Assembly: GCF_000758945.1 (NCBI RefSeq)
Contig: NZ_JRND01000030.1
Span: forward strand, 1-13,631
Source: Lancefieldella parvula_C
GTDB lineage: Bacteria; Actinomycetota; Coriobacteriia; Coriobacteriales; Atopobiaceae
Direction of reading: 5' to 3'
Length of the DNA stretch: 13,631 nucleotides
The notes beneath the pieces are model-generated. The model had not been told where the DNA came from. It made no database searches and saw only the letters and a program-made list of their open reading frames with translations. A program made the translations under genes and the position numbers. The first letter of the stretch is position 1, and every line of letters starts with the position of its first letter. Positions 5,882-12,884 of this stretch are shown here, piece by piece.

Positions 5882-8179
5882 ATGGAATCACTGTATACAA
5901 AGTATCGCCCGCAAACGTTTGAGCAGGTGGTTGGCCAGAAGCATGTGGTCGGCACCCTTGAGCGAGCGGTCTTGGAGCAAAAGCTTAGCCACGCATACCT
6001 GTTCTGCGGACCTCGCGGCACAGGTAAGACCACTATGGCTCGTTTGCTGGCAAAGGCCATCCTCTGTCACGAGGCGCCTGGTCATCTGCCCGACGGCACT
6101 TGTGAGGACTGTCAGCTGATTGCTGCTGGTCAGCATCCAGACGTCTTTGAGATTGATGCCGCTTCTAACACTGGCGTTGATAACGTGCGAGAAGAGATTA
6201 TTTCTCGCGCCAGCTATGCTCCTGTGCGCGGCAAGGGCAAGGTCTACATCATCGACGAGGTGCATATGCTTACCTCGGCGGCATTTAATGCCCTGCTCAA
6301 GACGCTTGAGGAGCCTCCTTCACACGTGACGTTTATCATGTGTACCACCGATCCTCAGAAAATTCTTGCAACTATTCTGTCTCGCGTGCAGCGCTTTGAT
6401 TTCCGCTCCATTGCTGCTGACGAGATGGCAGAACACCTGGTCAACGTCTGCAAAAACGAGGGCTTTACCTACGAAGACGCAGCTATTGATCTTATTGTTC
6501 GTCATGCGCGTGGCGGTATGCGCGACGCCCTCTCTTCTCTTGAGCAGCTCTCCGTTTATGGCGGCGGCGTCATTTCTGAGCAGACGGTTCGCGACGTTTT
6601 GGGCCAGTCATCCGGCTCTCTTATTAACAATGCTGCGATGGCTCTGGCTCAGCGAGACATTTCTTCGCTCTTTACCACGGTAAATACGCTGTTTGAAGGC
6701 GGCAAAGATCTGCTGCAGTTCACTCGTGAGCTTGCCGTCCACGTAAGAGATCTCTACATTGCCGCAGCTGTAGGCGTTGATTCTCCAGCGCTGGCAAATT
6801 CCACCGCATCAAATGAGCAGCTTACTAAAGAAGCTCAGGCTTTTGGGTCGGTTGATAGGCTCTCCAGGGTTCTGACCGTTCTGGGTGATGCCGCAAATCA
6901 GATGCGCACCGCCGTGAATCAGCGACTTGTCCTGGAGGTTGCGTTTACCAAGCTAGCGCGTCCTAACACGGAGCTTTCATTGGAAGCACTGGCCGATAGG
7001 GTAGCAGTCCTTGAGCAGCAGCTAGCAAATCGTGTTGTTGCTGTTCCTGCTGGCGAGAAACCCGCAGTTCCCGCACCTGTCTCGGCTCCGGCGCCGCAGG
7101 CAGCTCCTGTTGCCGCGCCGGCTCCCGTCCCTGCACCCGCACCAGCGGCGGCTCCAGCTCCTGTAGCTGCACCTACGCCAGCTCCCGCACCGGCCCCAGC
7201 ACCTGCACCAAAGCCGGCGCCAGCTCCGCAACCGGCACCTGCGCCACAATCTGCACCTGCGCCTGCTCCAAAGGAAGTTGACCAGGCAGACGCACTTCTC
7301 GTCAGACAGTGGAAAGAAGTCGGCAAGGTTTGTGCCTCCAAAAATGCTGCTCATGCAGCACTGCTGGTCAGCTCAACGCTTGAGTCCGACGATGGTTCTG
7401 AGCTGGTAGTTACGCTGCCAAAGGGCTCTTCGTTTGCCATGAGGATGCTCAGTGCGCCTGCAGTTTCCGAGTTTGTAAAAGAGTGCGTTGCCCAGGTTAT
7501 GGGACCGCGACGCATCAAATATGTTGAGTCGAGCCTTGCCGCAACGGCAATCTCTCGAGAAAAACGTGCAGCTCAGGTGCCGGCTCCGGCTCCTGCACCC
7601 GCGCCCGCAATTCCAGTGGCTCCTGCTGCGCCCGTCGCACCAGCTCCTGAGCCAGTTGTGCAGCCCGCTCCTGCCGCTGTTCCCGCTCAGGTACCTGCGC
7701 CTGCTCCAGCACCTGCAGCTCCCGTTGCACCAGCGCCAGAGGTGTCATATCCGATGCCTTGGGATGAGCCTGCGTCTGGCAGTGCGCCTACTGAGGCTCT
7801 CGACTACGACCAGGTACCTTACAGCGAAGACGATGTAGCTGCGGTTTTGGACAACTCCGTTGAAGATGTCGCTTCAGCTCCAGTCGCGCCTACGCCAGCA
7901 TCAGCGGCTCCAGTTGCACCTGCGGCTGCGCCTGCACCAGCGGCTGCACCCGCACCCGCACCAGCGCCCGCACCTGCGGCGCCTGAACCCGAACCAGTTC
8001 CGGCTCCAAAGCCTACTCCAGTACCAGCTTCACCAGAGGATATTGCTGCTCGTTCAGCACTTCCTCCAGAGCTCAACAGCGTGGCAGATATGCTTGAGAA
8101 GGTATTTGGACCAGCGGTTTCTTTGTCAGTAGAGAAGAAGCTGGATGCCGAAACTCCCGCAGATCCTGCAAGCAACTAG
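5882..8179 (+). CDS. dnaX: DNA polymerase III subunit gamma/tau
   Basis: The clamp-loader ATPase, 765 residues. The N-terminal AAA+ module has Walker A GPRGTGKT (43-50), Walker B VYIIDEVH (121-128), sensor 1 CTTDPQK (154-160) and an SRVQ motif (167-170), usually SRCQ. The zinc site keeps C62, C74 and C77, but the residue matching the usual second cysteine is Asp71, so one of four ligands is missing. After residue 380 come three Pro-Ala-rich linkers (about 395-463, 565-621, 665-720). The first two flank a folded tau-like domain (about 464-565), and a short C-terminal helix region ends the protein. A TGGCGAGAAACCC copy opens the first linker. The start at ATG 5882 follows CGGAGGA. The frame is open upstream to 5438, but that part overlaps rpmE and is not coding. 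No A-AAA-AAG slippery site for a short gamma form is present. Confidence 0.95.
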   Translation: MESLYTKYRPQTFEQVVGQKHVVGTLERAVLEQKLSHAYLFCGPRGTGKTTMARLLAKAILCHEAPGHLPDGTCEDCQLIAAGQHPDVFEIDAASNTGVDNVREEIISRASYAPVRGKGKVYIIDEVHMLTSAAFNALLKTLEEPPSHVTFIMCTTDPQKILATILSRVQRFDFRSIAADEMAEHLVNVCKNEGFTYEDAAIDLIVRHARGGMRDALSSLEQLSVYGGGVISEQTVRDVLGQSSGSLINNAAMALAQRDISSLFTTVNTLFEGGKDLLQFTRELAVHVRDLYIAAAVGVDSPALANSTASNEQLTKEAQAFGSVDRLSRVLTVLGDAANQMRTAVNQRLVLEVAFTKLARPNTELSLEALADRVAVLEQQLANRVVAVPAGEKPAVPAPVSAPAPQAAPVAAPAPVPAPAPAAAPAPVAAPTPAPAPAPAPAPKPAPAPQPAPAPQSAPAPAPKEVDQADALLVRQWKEVGKVCASKNAAHAALLVSSTLESDDGSELVVTLPKGSSFAMRMLSAPAVSEFVKECVAQVMGPRRIKYVESSLAATAISREKRAAQVPAPAPAPAPAIPVAPAAPVAPAPEPVVQPAPAAVPAQVPAPAPAPAAPVAPAPEVSYPMPWDEPASGSAPTEALDYDQVPYSEDDVAAVLDNSVEDVASAPVAPTPASAAPVAPAAAPAPAAAPAPAPAPAPAAPEPEPVPAPKPTPVPASPEDIAARSALPPELNSVADMLEKVFGPAVSLSVEKKLDAETPADPASN
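7051..7063 (+). repeat. TGGCGAGAAACCC motif copy
   Basis: Copy inside dnaX, encoding A-G-E-K-P exactly at the junction between the folded core and the first Pro-Ala linker. Confidence 0.85.
7064..8040 (+). repeat. Three Pro-Ala-rich coding repeat blocks in dnaX
   Basis: Blocks at about 7064-7270, 7576-7744 and 7876-8040 encode irregular P-A-P-A runs using varied proline and alanine codons. The codon variety suggests selection on the protein rather than recent DNA slippage. The bases between the blocks encode the tau-like domain and an acidic segment. Confidence 0.8.
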
Positions 8180-8274
8180 TACTTCTCGCGATATGACGCT
8201 TTGGTGCATGGCTTCTCATGCGCCAGCGCAAAAAGCGCAACTTGTCTAAAATAGATATGACGATAGGAGAACAT

Positions 8275-8613
8275 ATGGCACGTGGTGGATTTAACATGGG
8301 CGGCATGAACCGCAATCAGATGATGGCTCAGGCTCGTAAAATGCAGGAGCAGCTGCTGGAAGCTCAGCAGAAGGCTTCTCTTATGCAGGCAACTGCAAGC
8401 GCTGGTGGCGGTGCTGTTAAGGTAACCGCATCCGGCGACCTGCGCCTGACCAATATCACCATTGATCCTGAGGCAATTGATCCTGAGGATATCGAGATGC
8501 TCCAGGACATGATTCTGGCAGCCGTAAACGATGCTCTTGAGTCTGCTGAGTCTCAGGCATCTGCCCAGATGAGCGCAGTAACTGGCGGACTGAATATCCC
8601 AGGACTGTTCTAA
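8275..8613 (+). CDS. ybaB: YbaB/EbfC-family nucleoid-associated protein
   Basis: A small DNA-binding protein of 112 residues that usually acts as a dimer. The N-terminus is rich in Met and Gly (MARGGFNMGGMNRNQM). Then come the family's long helix (AQARKMQEQLLEAQQK), the GGGAVKVTASGDLRLTNITIDPEAID core and the C-terminal DMILAAVNDAL helix. I chose ATG 8275 because AGGAGA lies 4 bases upstream. The frame is open from 8218, but the upstream part is not family-like. The gene sits between dnaX and recR, the conserved order in many bacteria, and it ends 3 bases before recR. The 95 bases after dnaX hold only two small stems and no firm promoter. Confidence 0.93.
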   Translation: MARGGFNMGGMNRNQMMAQARKMQEQLLEAQQKASLMQATASAGGGAVKVTASGDLRLTNITIDPEAIDPEDIEMLQDMILAAVNDALESAESQASAQMSAVTGGLNIPGLF

Positions 8614-8616
8614 TCC

Positions 8617-9228
8617 ATGGCGTTTGATACCACAAATGATGGTCGTGCGCTGCAGCGTTTGCTTGACGAGTTAGGTCGACTACCAGGCATTGGTCCAAAG
8701 TCTGCTCAGCGCATAGCCTACCATCTTCTAGAGGTTGATTCCGAGGAGGCTCGCCGTTTGGCGCAGGCTATCTTGGAGCTTAAGCAGCAGGTGCATTTTT
8801 GCCCTACCTGTTTCAACTACGCAACGCGCGACGAATGCGATATTTGCCTGGATTCTTCCAGGGACCGCAGTAAAATCTGCGTGGTCTCCGAGCCTAAGGA
8901 TGTCTCGGCAATCGAGCGTACCGGTGCGTTTCACGGCCTCTACCACGTTCTGGGCGGCGTAATCTCGCCTATGGACAAGATTGGTCCCGAGCAGCTCCAC
9001 GTGCGCGAGTTGCTGTCCCGCTTGGCCGATGGCACCGTTACCGAGGTAGTTCTGGCAACTAATCCGGACGTTGAGGGAGAAACAACCGCAACGTACCTCT
9101 CCAGAACTATCAATCCGCTTGGAATGACGGTTACCCGACTGGCAAGCGGACTTCCCGTAGGCGGAGACCTTGAGTACGCAGATGAGGTAACATTGGGACG
9201 TGCAATTGAGGCACGTCGGGAGGTTTAA
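8617..9228 (+). CDS. recR: Recombination mediator protein RecR
   Basis: Works with RecO to load RecA on gapped DNA in the RecFOR pathway. The 203 residues give the standard order. A helix-hairpin-helix comes first (LGRLPGIGPKSAQRIAYHLL, 19-38). A four-cysteine zinc finger follows (C62, C65, C74, C77). The TOPRIM domain runs from VVSEPKDV (89-96) through FHGLYHVLGG to LATNPDVEGE (146-155). The C-terminus holds the Walker-like LASGLPVGGDLEYAD region. Only a distant AGGA (8601-8604) precedes the ATG. With the ybaB stop 3 bases upstream, translation is probably coupled. Confidence 0.97.
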   Translation: MAFDTTNDGRALQRLLDELGRLPGIGPKSAQRIAYHLLEVDSEEARRLAQAILELKQQVHFCPTCFNYATRDECDICLDSSRDRSKICVVSEPKDVSAIERTGAFHGLYHVLGGVISPMDKIGPEQLHVRELLSRLADGTVTEVVLATNPDVEGETTATYLSRTINPLGMTVTRLASGLPVGGDLEYADEVTLGRAIEARREV

Positions 9229-9230
9229 GC

Positions 9231-9902
9231 ATGGCAAACCACATGAGAACAAGTTCATCTGGCGAGAAGACCCCTGAGGCTTCATCGGTTGACATGAAGA
9301 ATATTTCAACGCTTCGTGCAGGTCAGGGCGCACAAATCCCTCAGAGCCCACGACAGGCCGATAACACGCCAGAACCTCCAAATAGAAAATCGGTCATCAT
9401 TTTGGTGGTCGCAGCTATTGTTGCGCTTACTGCTCTGTTCTTTATCGTGCGCTGTGCTACAAGCACTAAGAGTGAATCTGCAAGTCAGCAGCCAAAGCAG
9501 ACCCAGTCCGCTTACGCTGACGAGAAGCAGCAGGACGAGCAGTCGGTTGACGGCTCGGTTACCTTCCACGGCTTGAAGTATTCCCTGGAGAAGCAGAGCG
9601 ACGGTAAAACCGCTGTTGTTCGCACTAGTGATTCAGGAACAAAGAGCGTTCTGTTTGAGGTAGAGGGAACTCCTACCAGTCTGATTCTTTTCAACGACAC
9701 CATTTTGGTTCCGGAGAATCGCGATTCTGGCTGGGATGTTGTTGCATGTGCCCTGGTAGACGGCTCTCTTCCAACACTTATTGCCGATAAGGACGGCAAG
9801 GCTGTTGGTGGAAACGGAACCATCACCGCAGCTACGCTTGATGGAACTACGCTTAAGGTAACTGATTCCACGGGGAACACCACTAGCGTTGCTCTTCAGT
9901 AG
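9231..9902 (+). CDS. Uncharacterised single-pass membrane protein
   Basis: A 223-residue protein that I do not recognise. Residues 1-53 are polar, rich in Ser, Pro and Gln, and probably disordered in the cytoplasm. Residues 54-73 are one hydrophobic helix (SVIILVVAAIVALTALFFIV) followed by R74 and C75. Residues 77-110 form a Gln/Ser/Lys-rich stalk. From about 112 to the end lies a Thr/Gly/Asp-rich beta-type domain with repeating D-G/S-x-T-x-V strands, suggesting a small beta-propeller-like or beta-sandwich outer domain. The start at ATG 9231 is 2 bases after the recR stop, and its GGGAGG ribosome binding site lies inside recR, so it is cotranscribed with recR. A TGGCGAGAA copy falls in the disordered N-terminus. 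Confidence 0.85.
   Translation: MANHMRTSSSGEKTPEASSVDMKNISTLRAGQGAQIPQSPRQADNTPEPPNRKSVIILVVAAIVALTALFFIVRCATSTKSESASQQPKQTQSAYADEKQQDEQSVDGSVTFHGLKYSLEKQSDGKTAVVRTSDSGTKSVLFEVEGTPTSLILFNDTILVPENRDSGWDVVACALVDGSLPTLIADKDGKAVGGNGTITAATLDGTTLKVTDSTGNTTSVALQ
9260..9268 (+). repeat. TGGCGAGAA motif copy
   Basis: Followed by GACCCCTGAGG. Together with five upstream bases it shares the exact 14-mer TCATCTGGCGAGAA with the copy at 3620-3633. It encodes S-G-E-K in the disordered N-terminus of the membrane protein. Confidence 0.85.
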
Positions 9903-9961
9903 AACTTTCGTAAGGAAGTTGTGGATTTCTAGTGAGCGTTCACGCTTCTGAACTGCGGTTA

Positions 9962-9970
9962 TTCTCGCCA
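9962..9970 (-). repeat. TGGCGAGAA motif copy (minus strand)
   Basis: TTCTCGCCA in the gap between the membrane-protein gene and tRNA-Asp. It lies between two GGTTATT direct repeats (9957-9963, which it overlaps by two bases, and 9974-9980). Confidence 0.8.
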
Positions 9971-9974
9971 AGTG

Positions 9975-10013
9975 GTTATTTTCAAGAAAATTTTCAAATT
10001 CGTTGAAAATAAC
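9975..10013. repeat. Long AT-rich inverted repeat upstream of tRNA-Asp
   Basis: GTTATTTTCAA (9975-9985) and TTGAAAATAAC (10003-10013) are perfect 11-bp inverted repeats. The 17-base loop contains a second palindrome, GAAAATTTTC (9986-9995). No T-run follows, so it is not a standard terminator. It ends 2 bases before the tRNA promoter's -35, so it could be an operator, an AT-rich upstream element or an RNA 3' end stem. The gap from 9903 also has a 7-bp stem AACTTTC/GGAAGTT with a GTAA loop (9903-9920). Confidence 0.6.
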
Positions 10014-10015
10014 GC

Positions 10016-10044
10016 TAGACAAGAATAAAAGTTCCCTGTATTAT
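10016..10044 (+). promoter_or_regulatory. Promoter of tRNA-Asp
   Basis: TAGACA (10016-10021) and TATTAT (10039-10044) each match sigma-70 consensus at 5 of 6 positions with a 17-base spacer. The predicted start is about 15 bases before the mature tRNA. An alternative pair is TTGAAA (10003-10008) with TAAAAG (10026-10031). Confidence 0.6.
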
Positions 10045-10066
10045 TTCAATTCGCAACAAGGTGTCC

Positions 10067-10143
<77 letters not shown>

Positions 10144-10153
10144 TTGCATGTTC

Positions 10154-10176
10154 AAGCCCTCTTCGGAGGGCTTTTT
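10154..10176 (+). terminator. tRNA-Asp terminator
   Basis: AAGCCCTC (10154-10161) pairs with GAGGGCTT (10166-10173) around a TTCG tetraloop. The run TTTTT (10172-10176) follows the last C. Between here and 10335 the sequence is AT-rich, with no gene I can support. It must contain the promoter of the next gene, with TTGAAA at 10227-10232 as a possible -35. Confidence 0.88.
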
Positions 10177-10335
10177 CATTACCAAAAAAGTCCAGCATAA
10201 AAGATTTAAATTACATCTTTAATTTATTGAAACCAAGTCAGAAAATAGAGCATTGTGTGATATCTTTACATCAGAATGTGTCAAAGTGCTTCTGCTACAG
10301 AAACATTTAAAAGCAGAGGTAAAGTGAGGTGGATT

Positions 10336-11094
10336 GTGCGGAATCAGAATACTTTGGATGCGCTGTCGCAACGCGATAGCGTAAGTTCCATATCCGCAGA
10401 ATCTTCCAATACGGAACACACTTCAGATTTGATCAAGAAAATTGCTGTTTTTGATTTTGATGGAACCGTCATTTCTGGACAGTCAGGACTCTTGTTCTCT
10501 GCGTATTTGCTTCGCCGTCATCTGTCCTCAATTGCACGCACGCTCAAGCTTGTGTGGTGGGGAGCTCGCTACAAGCTGCACCTTCCTCAAAGGCAGGAAG
10601 AGGCGCGTGAGCTGGTTGTTGGTGCACTTACGCAGTATAGCGTTGAGTTTGCAAATGCTGTCATGCACGATTTTCATCGCGAGGTTATTGAGGGGATGTA
10701 TCGCCCTCAGGCGCTGGAAGAGGTGCGTCGTCGGCAGGCAGAAGGTTGCTGCGTGCTGTTAGTTTCAGCAACGTTTGAACCTATCGCGGAATTGGCCGCA
10801 GAGAAGCTGGGAGTGGACGCGTTTCTCGCCACAAAGATGCAGGTGGGAGCGGACGGGCACTATACCAGCAAGGTTGACGGTCCCGTGATCGAGGGCGCTC
10901 AGAAGTTGGTCTCGGCAACCGAGTGGTGCAACCAGCGCTTTGGCGAGGGCAACTGGGAGATTGCGTACGCGTACGGTGATCATTACTCGGACGCAACGCT
11001 TTTGTCGGCAGCTCAAACGCCGTGCGCCGTTTGCCCTGGTCCAACGCTTGCCAGACTTGCAAACAAGCGCGGCTGGAAAATTTTGAACTGGTAG
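10336..11094 (+). CDS. HAD-superfamily subfamily IB hydrolase (SerB-like phosphatase)
   Basis: From the GTG at 10336 the protein has 252 residues. HAD motif I is AVFDFDGT with nucleophile D40 and D42. Motif II is LLVSATFEP (S144). Motif III is K190 in EGAQK. Motif IV is GDHYSD (214-219). The alpha-helical cap between motifs I and II and the C1-cap placement match subfamily IB, which includes phosphoserine phosphatases and acyl-glycerol phosphate-type enzymes. The substrate is unknown. I prefer GTG 10336 because GAGGTGG precedes it. An ATG at 10276 lies in frame without a ribosome binding site. The N-terminal 30 residues are not conserved-looking, and the DNA there folds into a 9-bp stem (10361-10369/10373-10381). 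A minus-strand TGGCGAGAAA copy lies in the gene. Confidence 0.82.
   Translation: MRNQNTLDALSQRDSVSSISAESSNTEHTSDLIKKIAVFDFDGTVISGQSGLLFSAYLLRRHLSSIARTLKLVWWGARYKLHLPQRQEEARELVVGALTQYSVEFANAVMHDFHREVIEGMYRPQALEEVRRRQAEGCCVLLVSATFEPIAELAAEKLGVDAFLATKMQVGADGHYTSKVDGPVIEGAQKLVSATEWCNQRFGEGNWEIAYAYGDHYSDATLLSAAQTPCAVCPGPTLARLANKRGWKILNW
10822..10831 (-). repeat. TGGCGAGAAA motif copy (minus strand)
   Basis: TTTCTCGCCA within the HAD gene, antisense to it, encoding F-L-A-T in the gene's own frame. Confidence 0.8.
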
Positions 11095-11154
11095 CAAAGA
11101 TTGAACTAAGAGTAACGACTGAACTAAGAGCAGCACCTGAACCGATAGCAAGAA
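11083..11154 (+). repeat. Degenerate 18-bp tandem repeat across a stop codon
   Basis: Four 18-base units begin TTGAACTGG, TTGAACTAAGAG, CTGAACTAAGAG and CTGAACCGATAG. The first contains the last codons and TAG stop of the HAD gene. Because 18 is a multiple of three, each later unit also places a stop in the gene's frame. The -1 frame reads through as a six-residue repeat starting E-L or E-P and stops at 11161-11163. The following stretch to 11246 holds two short stems and presumably the Rrf2 promoter. Confidence 0.65.
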
Positions 11155-11246
11155 CCAACCTGTAACAACGGCCGACCTGGTCACAAGCCAGATAAGTGAG
11201 AAAAGCAGTCCCTCAAGCAGACGTACGAGGGGTACTTGGAGAACCA

Positions 11247-11843
11247 ATGGAAATTTCGCGCAAAACTGACTATGCAATCCGCATGCTTTCTTCGCTGGTG
11301 AGAAGCCCAAAGAAGCTTCTTTCTGTTCGCGACGCCGCAGAAGAAAACGATATTCCATACTCCTTTGCTCGCTCAATCCAGCATGACCTGGTCATTGCAG
11401 GCGTAATTGTCAGCACGCGCGGCGCTCATGGCGGCATGATGCTGGCCATTGATCCTACTGAGGTGAGCGTTCTTGACATTGTTGAGGCAGTTCAGGGACC
11501 TGTTTTCATTTCTAGCTGTGAGTGGGCAGGTCCTAATAATGAGCCATGCCCTCGTCATAATTCGTGCTATTTTGGACCCCTTTGGTGCAGTGCCGAGAAA
11601 ACCTTGCGTAATTTCTTTGCGTCCGTGACTCTGCATCAAGTTGTTGTAGAGGGTCTTATGCCAGAGATGGTGGGCGAGTTCCAGCTGGTAAAGAATGAGA
11701 ACGCCCAGCGCAACGAGCAGATTATCCAGAATGCCGCTGCCGCTATTGAGGCTGAGATTACCGCCGGCACCTTTGACAATCTGCTTGATGGTGAGGTTAT
11801 TTCTGCTGAGAAAAAGCCTTACGAGTTCAATATTGGTCGATAA
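11247..11843 (+). CDS. Rrf2-family transcriptional regulator
   Basis: A 198-residue DNA-binding regulator. The N-terminal winged helix is typical (MEISRKTDYAIRMLSSL, then SVRDAAEENDIPYSF recognition region, then VSTRGAHGGMMLA wing). The effector region has C91, C101 and C107 with a further C114. Three cysteines in this place bind an Fe-S cluster in IscR, NsrR and RsrR, although the spacing here (9, 5 and 6 residues between cysteines) is wider at the first gap than in IscR. A 55-residue C-terminal extension beyond the usual length is rich in Ala, Glu and Asn. I chose ATG 11247 because GGAGA lies 4 bases upstream and the family starts with M-[KE]-[IL]-S. The target genes are unknown; the adjacent glycosylase 19 bases downstream is probably cotranscribed. 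Confidence 0.92.
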   Translation: MEISRKTDYAIRMLSSLVRSPKKLLSVRDAAEENDIPYSFARSIQHDLVIAGVIVSTRGAHGGMMLAIDPTEVSVLDIVEAVQGPVFISSCEWAGPNNEPCPRHNSCYFGPLWCSAEKTLRNFFASVTLHQVVVEGLMPEMVGEFQLVKNENAQRNEQIIQNAAAAIEAEITAGTFDNLLDGEVISAEKKPYEFNIGR

Positions 11844-11862
11844 GAAAATCTCACATACAAAA

Positions 11863-12846
11863 ATGAGTGGCGAAGTGGAACCCGCATCAGAACTCACTCC
11901 GGAGTTGCGCGCATTTGTCGAGTTCGTAGCCAAGAAAGGTCGCGAATTGTATCGCGATTTACCTTGGCGTCGCACGTATGACCCGTATGCTATCTGGATT
12001 TCTGAGGTTATGCTTCAGCAGACGCAGGTCAGCCGTGTAGATGGCCGCTGGCAGAGATGGCTGGAGCGCTTCCCAACGGTTGATGCGCTGGCCGCCGCAG
12101 CGCCTTCGGACGTGCTTGAAGAATGGCAGGGCCTGGGCTACAACCGTCGTGCTTTGTCCGTGCATCGAGCAGCTCAGGCAATATCTGAGGCCGGCGGAGT
12201 CTTTCCACAAGATCCAAAGGAGCTGGTAAAGCTTCCAGGTATTGGCCCCGCAACTGCTGCGGGTATTTGTGCGTTCGCGTTCAACCTGCACGGTGTTTAC
12301 CTGGAGACTAACGTGCGCACGGTCTTCCTGCACGAGCTGTATCCGCAGGCAGAGGGCGTGCCAGACTCCGAGCTTGTCCCGCTGGTAGAGCTAACGTGCC
12401 CTGCGAGTGTTGAGGACGCCGGGAACGCCGACGGCACAGCGGGCGCTGATACCGCTGTGGACACCGCCGCGAATGCCGCGGACGCTGATAGTACTGAGAA
12501 TGATGCCACAGCGGAGCTCACACCACGTAGCTGGTACTACGCCCTTCTCGACTATGGTGCGTACCTGAAGAAAACCATTCCCAACCCTTCGCGAAGGTCA
12601 AAAAGTCACGTCAAGCAGTCACGCTTTGAGGGATCTCATCGGCAGAAGCGAGCTGAGCTCTTGCGCGTTCTTCTCGCCCATAAAGACGAGGGAGGAGCGG
12701 TGTTTGAGACGCTTCACCAGGAGCTCTGCCAGATTGAGGTCAATGCGGGGCGAGAAACCCTTGATGAGCAGGTTACCCTTGGCTTACTTGAAGAACTTGC
12801 GAAGGAAGGCTTTTGTCAGAAAAATAATGAATATTGGTTGCCTTAA
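11863..12846 (+). CDS. MutY-like HhH-GPD DNA glycosylase lacking the Fe-S cluster
   Basis: Residues 1-170 are clearly MutY/endonuclease III superfamily: LPWRRTYDPYAIWISEVMLQ (33-52) with catalytic-type E48, GLGYNRRA, and the helix-hairpin-helix LPGIGPATAAGICAFAF (124-140). The position of MutY's second catalytic acid (DGNVKR) reads LETNVRT, with E148 for Asp. The four-cysteine Fe-S motif is absent. In its place is DYGAYLKKTIPNPSRRSKSH (230-249), a block I associate with a cluster-free MutY-like subgroup. There is no MutT-like domain, and the C-terminal 55 residues look like a winged helix. An Ala/Asp/Thr-rich insertion fills 181-218. ATG 11863 is the best start, though its ribosome binding site is weak; the frame is open upstream inside the Rrf2 gene. 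It probably removes a mispaired or damaged base, but the substrate is uncertain. Confidence 0.85.
   Translation: MSGEVEPASELTPELRAFVEFVAKKGRELYRDLPWRRTYDPYAIWISEVMLQQTQVSRVDGRWQRWLERFPTVDALAAAAPSDVLEEWQGLGYNRRALSVHRAAQAISEAGGVFPQDPKELVKLPGIGPATAAGICAFAFNLHGVYLETNVRTVFLHELYPQAEGVPDSELVPLVELTCPASVEDAGNADGTAGADTAVDTAANAADADSTENDATAELTPRSWYYALLDYGAYLKKTIPNPSRRSKSHVKQSRFEGSHRQKRAELLRVLLAHKDEGGAVFETLHQELCQIEVNAGRETLDEQVTLGLLEELAKEGFCQKNNEYWLP
12671..12678 (-). repeat. GGCGAGAA motif copy (minus strand, 8-base core)
   Basis: TTCTCGCC within the MutY-like gene, preceded by C and followed by C rather than A. The flanks do not extend the match, so it could be chance. Confidence 0.5.
12749..12760 (+). 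repeat. GGCGAGAAACCC motif copy
   Basis: Near-full copy in the MutY-like gene with G in place of the first T. It encodes R-E-T and continues as TTGATGAG, resembling the CTTTGAGG extension of the copy at 3625. Confidence 0.75.
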
Positions 12847-12851
12847 ATGGT

Positions 12852-12857
12852 TATAAT
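12852..12857 (+). promoter_or_regulatory. Possible -10 element upstream of rubrerythrin
   Basis: A perfect TATAAT hexamer directly after the MutY-like stop. No -35 at proper spacing is evident. Transcription from it would place the Fur-type box about 35 bases into the transcript. Confidence 0.3.
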
Positions 12858-12884
12858 TCATAGTGCTGACGAAGGGGCCAGTAT

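Noticed and set aside
7064..8040. CRISPR array or DNA satellite in the Pro-Ala region
   Set aside because: Units are irregular, codon choice varies and there are no spacers; this is coding low complexity.
5882..8179. Programmed frameshift producing a gamma form of DnaX
   Set aside because: No slippery A-AAA-AAG heptamer was found in frame within the gene.
10144..10335. A small gene in the AT-rich gap after tRNA-Asp
   Set aside because: No frame with a ribosome binding site; stop codons are frequent; the stretch is better explained as promoter DNA.
11077..11094. -1 programmed frameshift at the end of the HAD gene
   Set aside because: The run AAAATTTTG is not in the X-XXY-YYZ phase for the gene's frame.
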